A stretch of 36,078 bases of DNA. Origin: Deltaproteobacteria bacterium. Its GTDB lineage: Bacteria; Myxococcota; UBA727; VGSZ01. The position numbers and the translations under genes were made by a program. The notes beneath the pieces are model-generated. The model did no database searches. It had not been told where the DNA came from and worked only from the letters and a program-made list of their open reading frames with translations. Position 1 is the first letter of the stretch, and every line of letters begins with the position of its first letter. The DNA lies in assembly GCA_020850995.1 (NCBI GenBank), contig JADZDP010000186.1, positions 1 through 36,078 on the forward strand, read 5' to 3'. Shown in pieces: positions 29,681-36,078 of the stretch.

Positions 29681-29697
29681 GTTGCTCGCAGCGGTGA

Positions 29698-30438
29698 TCA
29701 GCGCGCGGGCGCGGCCGGGGCGGCTTGGGCGTCCGCCAGCTCGGTGTCGAGGTAGAGGAGCACGCCACCACCGATGACCAGGCCCACACCGGTGCCGAAG
29801 AGGCCGAAGCCAAGGGTGCCGGCGTCCATGTCACTGGGGGTGGTGAGCACCACGGCGCCCGAGAGCAGGCCGATGGTGCCGAGGCCGAGGCCCGTCCAGC
29901 CAGCGACGGTCATCCACGTCCACTGCTCGGGGGCGAGCGAGGGCGCGGGCGCCTCGGGCGCGGCCGGCGGCGGCGGCGGCGGCGGCGGCGTGACCTCGGG
30001 CGGCGGCGGCGGCGCCACGGGCGCGGGCTCGGGGAGCGTGAGGTTCAAGTTGAGCGAGCCGCCAGCCTCGAGCGTGAACTCAGTGGACAGCTCGCGACCA
30101 TCCGCGCCCACGAGCTTGACGGTGTGGGCGCCCGGCGCCACGGGGAAGTCCACCACGGGCGTGCTCAGACCGGTGTCGGCGCCGTCGAGGAAGAGCTTGG
30201 CGCCGGTGGGCTCCGACGCGATGGAGAGCATGCCCTGCGCGGGCGGCGGGGTCGCAGGCGGAGTGACCGCGTCGGGTGCGGGCGTCGCGGGCGGCGTCGC
30301 TGGCGCGGCGGGCGGCGCAGGGGCTACGGGCGGCGGCGCAGGGGCTGCGGGCGGCGGCGGCGCGGGCACGGCAGGCGGATCTTCGGCGGCGGCCGCGGTG
30401 GCGAACAGGGCAAGGGCGGAGAGACACAACAGGCGCAT
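29698..30438 (-). CDS. PEGA-domain protein with Pro-rich linkers
   Basis: A 246-residue secreted or membrane protein. It has a signal peptide (MRLLCLSALALFATAAAAED), a Pro/Ala linker, and a PEGA-type beta domain at about 66-135: MLSIASEPTGAKLFLDGADT, then GLSTPVVDFPVAPGAHTVKL. The PEGA sequence is represented by SEPTGAKLFLDG. A second Pro-rich linker follows, then two Gly-rich hydrophobic segments (WTGLGLGTIGLLSGAVVL, TLGFGLFGTGVGLVIGGGVL). PEGA domains occur in surface-layer and regulatory proteins of Myxococcota; no specific role can be read. GAGGAGA precedes the ATG at 30436-30438. It is divergent from the reductase gene with 148 bases between. Confidence 0.85.
   Translation of the reverse strand: MRLLCLSALALFATAAAAEDPPAVPAPPPPAAPAPPPVAPAPPAAPATPPATPAPDAVTPPATPPPAQGMLSIASEPTGAKLFLDGADTGLSTPVVDFPVAPGAHTVKLVGADGRELSTEFTLEAGGSLNLNLTLPEPAPVAPPPPPEVTPPPPPPPPAAPEAPAPSLAPEQWTWMTVAGWTGLGLGTIGLLSGAVVLTTPSDMDAGTLGFGLFGTGVGLVIGGGVLLYLDTELADAQAAPAAPAR
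29966..29990. repeat. (GGC)8 trinucleotide repeat encoding poly-Pro
   Basis: Eight GGC repeats on the plus strand give a run of CCG/GCC codons on the minus strand, encoding the PPPPPPPP part of the second linker of the PEGA protein. Length change would be in frame. Confidence 0.9.
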
Positions 30439-30586
30439 CGGGATCTCCTCGGAGTCACGGAATCAAGGCGGCTCTGGCACACATCAGCCCAACAGACAAC
30501 GCCGGCGTGGCTGACAGGGATGGGCGCCGGCATGACCCTTTTGCTGAGAATGGGCTAGTACGTCGTCACCGTCGGCAGGAGGCTGC

Positions 30587-31744
30587 GTGCGCGAAGGGGA
30601 TGGAGAGGCGAACGGGAAGCGCCCGCGGCGCGCTGCGCCGGGCGACCGGCCTGGTCATGTCCTCGTCACCGGCTATCCGGGCTTCATCGCCCGTCGCCTG
30701 GTGCGCCGGCTCTTGGCGCAGGCGCCGCGCGCCCGGGTGACGGTGCTGGCAGAGGATCGCGACCGCGCCGAGCAGGACCGAGCGCTCTTGCCCGCCGAAC
30801 GACAGCGCCGTGTCCGTATCGCCACCGGCGACGTCACGCGCATGGACTGCGGCCTGGCTGGCCTCGAGATCGACGCCTTGGCCGACGTCACTCACGTGTT
30901 CCACTTGGCGGGCGTGCAGCGCGTGGATGCCCCCCGCGAGCTGCTCGAGGCCGTCAACGTGGGCGGTGTGCGCAACATGCTGGCGCTGGCGCGCGAGATG
31001 AAGGCGTTGAAGCGCTTCGTGCACTTCTCGTCGTGCCTGGTGAGCGGCGATCGGGAAGGGGTGATCACGGAGGACGAGCTCGACGTCGGCCAGCGCTTCC
31101 ACACGCACTACGAAGAGACCAAGCATAAAGGCGAGAGGCTGGCGCGCGCGGCCATGAAGGACCTGCCCGTCACTGTGGTGCGACCTGCCATCGTCGTGGG
31201 CAGCTCCGAGACCGGCGAGATCGATCGCTTCGACGGTGTGTACCAGATGGCGATCCTGGTGGTGACGAGTCCCATCTCGGTGCCCCTGCCCCTGCCCGGC
31301 CCAGGGACGGCGCCGCTCAACCTGGTGCCGGTCGACTTCGTCACCAAGGCGGTGGTGCGCCTCGCCTTCGATCCGCGCGCGGCGGGCAAGACCTTCCACA
31401 TCGTCGATCCGAACCCGCTGTCGGCCCGCCACGTCTACGAGCTGATCGCGCGCCGCTCAGGAAAGCGCGTGCCCAAGAACGACCTCGGCTCGTCGCTGGC
31501 GGCGCGGGTCTTGCGCTTGCCGGGCATCGAGCGCCTGTCGAGGCGCCAGCTGCCCGAGCTGTCGGCGCTCGACCGCTTCGTGGTGTTCAACTGCGCCAAC
31601 ACGCTCTCTCACCTCGACGGCACGGGCATCGCGTGCCCACGCTTCGACACCTACGTCGACAAGCTCATGGGCTTCGTGTCGGAGTCCCTCAAGCGCGACC
31701 GAGCGCAGCGCAGCGCGACGACGGCGGATCCCCTCGACGGTTGA
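30587..31744 (+). CDS. NAD(P)-dependent extended SDR (thioester-reductase/epimerase-like)
   Basis: A 385-residue Rossmann-fold enzyme. The start is GTG at 30587, 4 bases after AGGAGG. The nucleotide loop is VLVTGYPGFIARRL (TGYPGF at 28-33). The catalytic-type Y-x-x-x-K is YEETK (Y175, K179), with FSSCLVSG before it. PLNLVPVDFVTKAVVRLAF matches the late motif of the NAD_binding_4 (male-sterility/thioester reductase) branch rather than sugar epimerases. A role in reducing acyl-thioesters or in lipid metabolism is possible; the substrate is unknown. It heads a plus-strand run with the small unassigned gene (11-base gap), the Lon-like protease and the phosphoesterase. Confidence 0.88.
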   Translation: MREGDGEANGKRPRRAAPGDRPGHVLVTGYPGFIARRLVRRLLAQAPRARVTVLAEDRDRAEQDRALLPAERQRRVRIATGDVTRMDCGLAGLEIDALADVTHVFHLAGVQRVDAPRELLEAVNVGGVRNMLALAREMKALKRFVHFSSCLVSGDREGVITEDELDVGQRFHTHYEETKHKGERLARAAMKDLPVTVVRPAIVVGSSETGEIDRFDGVYQMAILVVTSPISVPLPLPGPGTAPLNLVPVDFVTKAVVRLAFDPRAAGKTFHIVDPNPLSARHVYELIARRSGKRVPKNDLGSSLAARVLRLPGIERLSRRQLPELSALDRFVVFNCANTLSHLDGTGIACPRFDTYVDKLMGFVSESLKRDRAQRSATTADPLDG

Positions 31745-31755
31745 ACGGAGCTCTC

Positions 31756-32178
31756 GTGGCCGACGTCGACGCCGTTCAGCCGATCCTCGCGCTCGAGCAC
31801 GGGCACGTCGCCGAAGCGCGCCGCGCCCTCCACGCGCAGGGGCGGCGCCTCGATGACTCGGCCCTTGAGCGGCTGTTGTGGACGGCGCGCGCGCTCCCCA
31901 TCGCGCTCGACCTCCTCGCCGAGACCACGAGCCCCATCGCCATCGCCGACGCGTGCTTCACCGGCGCGACCGTGGAGGTGGGCGAGGCCACCCCGCTTGG
32001 CGCGGGGCCCGTGCTGGCGCTGGCGCGCCGCGTCGACGGCGGCATCGAGGTCGACATGGTGGAGTGTTTCCCCTACCTCGACAACGACGATGCGCGCCTG
32101 CGCTGCCGCGTCACCCTGAGCGTCTCGCCCCACGCCCCCGGAGACGGGGTTCGCCTGGTCCGCTTCCACCTGCGCTAG
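31756..32178 (+). CDS. Small unassigned protein
   Basis: A 140-residue protein read from the GTG at 31756 (ADVDAVQPILALEHGHVAEA), which follows ACGGAG with 5 bases spacing. The frame is open upstream into the reductase gene, so this start is inferred from the ribosome site. The first half is helical (RALHAQGRRLDDSALERLL); the second half is beta-rich with acidic turns (VDMVECFPYLDNDDARLRCR). It has no signal peptide or known motif. Located 11 bases after the reductase and 19 before the Lon-like gene, so co-transcribed with both. Confidence 0.65.
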   Translation: MADVDAVQPILALEHGHVAEARRALHAQGRRLDDSALERLLWTARALPIALDLLAETTSPIAIADACFTGATVEVGEATPLGAGPVLALARRVDGGIEVDMVECFPYLDNDDARLRCRVTLSVSPHAPGDGVRLVRFHLR

Positions 32179-32197
32179 CCTGCCGTCCGGAGGCGTC

Positions 32198-34729
32198 ATG
32201 GTCCACCGCACCCTCACCGCCAACGACCTGCGATGGAGCTTTCCGGTTGGCGAGTTCTCCGAGCGAGACCTGAAGCCCGCCGAGAAGGATCGTCACGGCC
32301 GCCCGGGCGCCCTTGGTCAGGAGCGCGCGCTGTCTGCGCTTGAGCTGGGCCTCGGCATTCGTGAGCGCGGCTTCAACATCTTCGTAGTGGGCGCGTCGGG
32401 CACCGGCCGCACGTCGACGGTCAAGGAGCTGCTCGAGGCGCGCGCCAAGGAAGAACCCACGCCGCCCGACGTCGTCCTGCTCTACAACTTTACCGATCGC
32501 GATCGTCCCTTGGCGGTGGCGCTGCCCCCAGGCATGGGGGCGAAGGTCAAGAAGCGCTACGACGGGTTTGTCGAGAAGATGCTGCAGGAGCTCGAGAAGG
32601 CCTTCGAGAGCGAGGGCTACATCGAGCGGCGCAGCGTCATCGACGCGCACCACCAGGAGAAGACCGACCACACGCTGGAGGGCATCGACAAGGAGGCGCG
32701 CGCACGCGGCTTCTTGTTGTCGCGCACCGGCACCGCGCTCACGCTGGCCGTGGCCGACGGCGAGGGCAACCCGCTCTCCGAGGAGCAGTACGAGGCGCTC
32801 ACCGACCAGCAGAAGCTCGACCTCGAGCACAAGGCCGAGGAGCTCCAGGGTGGCCTGGAGGACGCGCTGCGCCGCATCCGTGCGCTCGAGAAAGAGACCG
32901 ACGAGCACATCGAGAAGTTGGCACGCGAGATCGCCACCTCGGTGGTGCGGCCCATGATCGACGAGCTCAAGGCGGACCTCTCGGCACATCCGCGCGTGGT
33001 CGCCCACCTCGACGACGTGCAGAAAGACGTGCTCGATCGCCTGCGCCGGCTGGTGCCCGAGAGCCACGCCATCAACGACGGTGGCGAGCCCGCCGAGACC
33101 GAGACGCATCACGCGCAGGCGCGCCGCCTGTCGGAGGAGGAGGAGGACGGCGATCGCGACGAGCCGGCGCTCTTGCGCTACCGCGTCAACGTGCTGGTAG
33201 CGAACGCGCCTCCAGGTCGCGCCACCAGCAAGAGCAAGGGCGCGCCGGTGGTCGTCGAGACGCACCCCACCGCCGCCAACCTCATCGGTCGTATCGAGCA
33301 CCGCATGCGCGCGGGCGAGGCGACCTCCACGGATTTCCTGCGCATCAAGGCAGGCGCGCTCTATCGCGCCAACGGCGGCTATCTCTTGCTGCATGCGCAA
33401 GACCTGCTGCGCGATCCCGCGGCGTGGGAGGGCCTGAAGCGCGCCCTCAAGAACCGCCAGATCGAGCTCGATGATCCCGGCGAGCCCGGGCGCATGGTGT
33501 CGATGGCCGCGCTGCGCCCCGAGCCCGTCAAGCTCAGCGTCAAGATCGTGCTCATCGGCACGCCCGAGCTCTACTACTCGCTGTCGCGCGGCGACCCGGA
33601 CTTCGGCAAGCTGTTCAAGGTCAAGGTCGACTTCGACATCGAGATGGAGCACAGCGCCGAGCGCATCCGGCAGTACCTGCGCTTCCTCGCCGGGCTCGCC
33701 GCCGAAGAGAAGCTCCTGCCGCTCACCCTGGACGGCGCCGGCCGCGTGCTCGAGCATGCCGCGCGCATCTGTGACGATCAGAGCAAGCTCACCACGCGCT
33801 TCGGCGAGATGGCCGACCTGGTGCGCGAGGCGAGCTTCTGGGCCGCCAAGGCGGGCACCAAGTCCATCGAGCGCGACCACGTGCGCACAGCGCTGGCCGC
33901 GCGCGCCGAGCGCGAGGGCTTCATCGAGCTGCACATGCGCGAGGACATCACCAAGCGCCGCATCCAGGTGGAGACGCACGGCGACGTGGTGGGGCAGATC
34001 AACGGCCTGACCGTGATCGACCTCGGCAGCTACGCCTTCGGCATGCCGGTGCGCATCACCTGCAGGAGCGGCGCCGGCAAGGGCGAGATCGTCGACATCG
34101 AGCGCGAGACCGAGCTCGGTGGCCCCATCCACACCAAGGGCACGCTGATCCTCAAGGGCATCCTGCTCGATCGCTTCGGCCGCGACACCCCCATGTGTTT
34201 GCAGACGACGCTGTGCATGGAGCAGAGTTACAGCGAGGTCGACGGCGACTCGGCGTCGCTCGCCGAGGCCTGCGCGATGTTCTCGTCGCTGGCGCAGGCG
34301 CCCTTGCGGCAAGACACGGCCATCACGGGCTCCATCGATCAGCGCGGCTTCGTGCAGGCCGTGGGCGGCGTCAACGAGAAGATCGAGGGCTTCTACCGCG
34401 TCTGCCAGATCCGCGACCCGAAGCTCGCGCACCAGGTCATCATCCCCGCGGCCAACGCCTCCGACCTCATGCTCGACGAGGACGTGGTGACGGCGTGCCG
34501 TGAGGGCCGTTTTCGCGTCCTCACCGTCGAAACCCTCGAAGACGCCATGCTGCTGCTGTCGGGGCGTGCCTGGTCCACCGGCAAAGCCCCGCTGCAGGCG
34601 GCGATCTTGAGCACGCTGTGCGAGCTCGCGGCGGTGCAGAGCCTGGCGAACCAGACGCCGCGCACCGGCGCGCGCCCGCCGCGCGCGCTGCCGAAGGCCG
34701 CCCGGCACCACCGACGCCCACCGCGATGA
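32198..34729 (+). CDS. Lon-like AAA ATPase/protease (AAA_32-type)
   Basis: An 843-residue ATP-dependent protease of the Lon-related AAA_32 plus Lon_C type. The ATG at 32198 follows GGAGG. The Walker A region reads VVGASGTGRTST (65-74), with Arg71 in place of the usual Lys; I recall similar variants in this branch, but this needs checking. A long coiled-coil or helical insert (about 130-320) follows. The second ATPase half has YRANGGYLLLHAQDLL and VLIGTPELYYSLS. The Lon serine-lysine dyad is VDGDSASLAEA (Ser685) and GGVNEKIEGF (Lys728), 43 residues apart as in E. coli Lon (679/722). The N-terminal substrate-binding domain of classic LonA is absent. The stop overlaps the next gene as ATGA. Confidence 0.92.
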   Translation: MVHRTLTANDLRWSFPVGEFSERDLKPAEKDRHGRPGALGQERALSALELGLGIRERGFNIFVVGASGTGRTSTVKELLEARAKEEPTPPDVVLLYNFTDRDRPLAVALPPGMGAKVKKRYDGFVEKMLQELEKAFESEGYIERRSVIDAHHQEKTDHTLEGIDKEARARGFLLSRTGTALTLAVADGEGNPLSEEQYEALTDQQKLDLEHKAEELQGGLEDALRRIRALEKETDEHIEKLAREIATSVVRPMIDELKADLSAHPRVVAHLDDVQKDVLDRLRRLVPESHAINDGGEPAETETHHAQARRLSEEEEDGDRDEPALLRYRVNVLVANAPPGRATSKSKGAPVVVETHPTAANLIGRIEHRMRAGEATSTDFLRIKAGALYRANGGYLLLHAQDLLRDPAAWEGLKRALKNRQIELDDPGEPGRMVSMAALRPEPVKLSVKIVLIGTPELYYSLSRGDPDFGKLFKVKVDFDIEMEHSAERIRQYLRFLAGLAAEEKLLPLTLDGAGRVLEHAARICDDQSKLTTRFGEMADLVREASFWAAKAGTKSIERDHVRTALAARAEREGFIELHMREDITKRRIQVETHGDVVGQINGLTVIDLGSYAFGMPVRITCRSGAGKGEIVDIERETELGGPIHTKGTLILKGILLDRFGRDTPMCLQTTLCMEQSYSEVDGDSASLAEACAMFSSLAQAPLRQDTAITGSIDQRGFVQAVGGVNEKIEGFYRVCQIRDPKLAHQVIIPAANASDLMLDEDVVTACREGRFRVLTVETLEDAMLLLSGRAWSTGKAPLQAAILSTLCELAAVQSLANQTPRTGARPPRALPKAARHHRRPPR

Positions 34730-35682
34730 CCCGTGGGCGCACGTGGACGCTCGCGCTCACCATGGCGTTCGCCTTCGCGTGCCGCGCCCCCGACCCCGGC
34801 GCGCCCGCGCCCGCCGCAGCGCCGGTGCCGACCGCCGCGCCATTCCCCGCGACTGCGCTGCCTCCTTTGGGCGCCACGGTGTTGGTCGGCGCCGGCGACG
34901 TCGCTGACTGCAGCAGCGACGGTGACGAGCGCACCGCCGCGCTGATCAGGTCGCTCCTGAACGCGCGCCCAACGACGCGGGTGTTCGTTGCCGGTGACAA
35001 CGCGTACGAGTCCGGCTCGGTCGAGGAGTACCGGCGCTGCTACCTGCCGAGCTGGGGCGCGTTCCTCGATCGCACCATCGCCGCCCCGGGCAACCATGAT
35101 TGGCTCACGGCGCACGCCGCGGGCTTTCGCCAGACCTTCGGCGTCCCCGCCGACCGGCCCCTCTACCACGCACACGACGTGGGATCGTGGCGCGTCATCG
35201 TCGTGGACAGCGACTGCGCCGCCAGCGATGCGTGTCGCCCGGGATCGGCACAGCTCGCCTGGCTGGCCGACCAGCTCGCACGGAACCGGCAGCGCTGCAC
35301 GCTGGTCATCGCGCACCACCCGCGCTTCTCGTCGGGGCTGCACGGCCCGAGCGCGCTGCACCAGCCACTGTGGGAAGGGCTGGTCGCAGGTGGCGCCGAC
35401 CTCGTGATCAACGGCCACGATCACCACTACGAGCGCTTCGGCGCGCTCGACGTGGCGGGCCAACCAGCGCCGCGCGGGCCGCGCACCTTCGTGGTGGGCA
35501 CGGGCGGCCGCGCCGCGTACCCCCTCGCCGCGCAACCCCTCGCGGGCTCCGAGCTGCGCATGACCGGGCGCGCCGGTGTCATCGTGCTGACACTCGAGGA
35601 CGCGGGCTATCGCTTCGCGTTCGTCACGGTCGATGGCGCAGTCGCCGACCAGGGCCAGGGCGCCTGCGATGCCGCGCCCTGA
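34726..35682 (+). CDS. Secreted metallophosphoesterase (lipoprotein)
   Basis: A 318-residue calcineurin-like phosphoesterase. The ATG at 34726 overlaps the Lon-like stop (ATGA), so its translation is coupled; the upstream in-frame sequence lies inside the protease gene. MTRGRTWTLALTMAFAFAC is a lipoprotein-type signal with FAC as lipobox end, then a Pro/Ala linker. Metal-binding motifs: GDV (57-59), GDN (90-92) in VFVAGDNAYE, GNHD (122-125), HH (197-198) in IAHHPRF, GHDHH (230-234). The arrangement fits the purple-acid-phosphatase-like or alkaline phosphatase D-like branch with an exported active site. The substrate is unknown; co-expression with a cytoplasmic protease may be incidental. Confidence 0.9.
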   Translation: MTRGRTWTLALTMAFAFACRAPDPGAPAPAAAPVPTAAPFPATALPPLGATVLVGAGDVADCSSDGDERTAALIRSLLNARPTTRVFVAGDNAYESGSVEEYRRCYLPSWGAFLDRTIAAPGNHDWLTAHAAGFRQTFGVPADRPLYHAHDVGSWRVIVVDSDCAASDACRPGSAQLAWLADQLARNRQRCTLVIAHHPRFSSGLHGPSALHQPLWEGLVAGGADLVINGHDHHYERFGALDVAGQPAPRGPRTFVVGTGGRAAYPLAAQPLAGSELRMTGRAGVIVLTLEDAGYRFAFVTVDGAVADQGQGACDAAP

Positions 35683-35852
35683 TGCATCGACCACCTGCTC
35701 GACACGCGCGCGATGCCCGACGGCGACGCCTGCGTCATCGACGCGACCACGAGGTTCAGCGCCTGACCTTCTTGCAAGGCGGGTATCGCATTGCCCTGGC
35801 CGCGGTGGCGGGGCACGGCGCGCGCGCCATCGACCGCAGGAGGAGGTCGCGC

Positions 35853-36077
35853 TCAGCGCCGCGTGAGCGCGCCGTCAACGCGCGCGCCCTCGGCGACGAT
35901 GATAGTGCGCTGCGCGCTCACGAAGCCCTCCTTGCGCAGCTCCACCAGCACCTCCTTGCCCTCGGGCAACGCGAAGGTGCACGGCGCGATGCACAGCATG
36001 CGGATGCGCTTGTCCATGCGGATCCATACCTGCGCGCCATGAGGCGTGGAGCCGAAAGCGACCAGGTGCGTGCCTGG
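35853..36077 (-). CDS. C-terminal end of a PEGA-domain protein (partial)
   Basis: The last 74 codons of a minus-strand gene entering from the right edge. The reading is PGTHLVAFGSTPHGAQVWIR, then MDKRIRMLCIAPCTFALPEG, KEVLVELRKEGFVSAQRTII and VAEGARVDGALTRR, with TGA at 35853-35855. A PEGA-type fold is recognisable: a strand with P-G-A-x-V-hydrophobic (here PHGAQVWI), C-x-x-P-C-T-F near the middle (PCTF in place of TP), and a beta-rich end with G-F/Y after KEG (REGF type). Such ends are common in myxobacterial serine/threonine kinases and surface proteins; the rest is outside the window. Two Cys five residues apart are unusual for PEGA and may be a disulphide. Confidence 0.8.
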   Translation of the reverse strand, partial: PGTHLVAFGSTPHGAQVWIRMDKRIRMLCIAPCTFALPEGKEVLVELRKEGFVSAQRTIIVAEGARVDGALTRR

Positions 36078-36078
36078 C

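Noticed and set aside
32111..34711. 866-codon minus-strand open frame over the Lon-like gene
   Set aside because: The plus strand has clear Lon motifs; the minus reading is a high-GC third-position shadow with no recognisable domain.
35683..35852. Possible gene remnant between the phosphoesterase and the PEGA gene
   Set aside because: Short peptide-like runs (DHEVQRLTFLQGGYRIALAA in one frame; IDHLLDTRAMPDGDACVID in another) hint at a frameshifted piece. No start, ribosome site or known family is seen, and both could be chance in GC-rich DNA. Otherwise nothing is seen in this 170-base gap.
1..36078. CRISPR arrays, tRNA or rRNA genes, integrases and transposases
   Set aside because: None recognised on either strand. 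The only tandem arrays are coding repeats, and the one mobile-like element has no transposase.

Overview
The window is about 36 kb of very GC-rich DNA (roughly 70 percent by eye) with densely packed genes, many overlapping by 1-4 bases. The gene content suggests a member of the Myxococcota (formerly Deltaproteobacteria). There are several large secreted lipoproteins, alanine/proline-rich proteins with TPR or PEGA modules, a DnaK paralogue beside a J-domain protein, a Lon-like AAA protease, and ResB/CcsA cytochrome c maturation genes next to a multihaem cytochrome. The taxonomic call is an inference from gene content; no rRNA or tRNA gene is visible.

Layout, left to right. (1) 1-4.4 kb: the end of an unknown gene, a short degenerate repeat, gpsA on the minus strand, an unassigned plus-strand protein, a lipoprotein, and a convergent methyltransferase. 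(2) 3.6-10.2 kb, minus strand: J-domain protein, DnaK paralogue, a 798-residue TPR/proline-rich protein with a 15-bp coding minisatellite, and the methyltransferase, in that transcription order. The J protein and the TPR protein appear to share a small helical module, so this may be a dedicated chaperone assembly. (3) 10.2-13.1 kb: housekeeping genes mazG, murJ and rpsT. (4) 13.1-17.2 kb, minus strand: three unassigned genes, one with a LysM-like N-terminus and two Cys-containing proteins. Each of the latter two is preceded by the same 19-nt dyad, and a 161-bp near-palindromic element flanked by TAA lies between two of the genes. This is the most novel-looking block. (5) 17.3-23.0 kb: a divergent set of secreted lipoproteins, namely an 801-residue Cys-rich protein on the minus strand, and on the plus strand a poly-Asn lipoprotein followed by a neutral-ceramidase-like hydrolase. 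(6) 23.0-29.0 kb, minus strand: a seven-gene, translationally coupled run of tetrahaem cytochrome, ResB, CcsA, EngB, SurA-N-like chaperone, RimI-like acetyltransferase and a CxxC thioredoxin-like protein. This combines System II cytochrome c biogenesis with housekeeping genes. (7) 29.0-36.1 kb: coaE and a PEGA protein converging on a strong bidirectional terminator. Next comes a plus-strand run of NAD-dependent reductase/epimerase, a small unassigned protein, a Lon-like protease and a secreted metallophosphoesterase. The window ends with the C-terminus of another PEGA protein.

No CRISPR array, phage gene, transposase or integrase was recognised. All annotations come from reading the sequence; no database search was possible.
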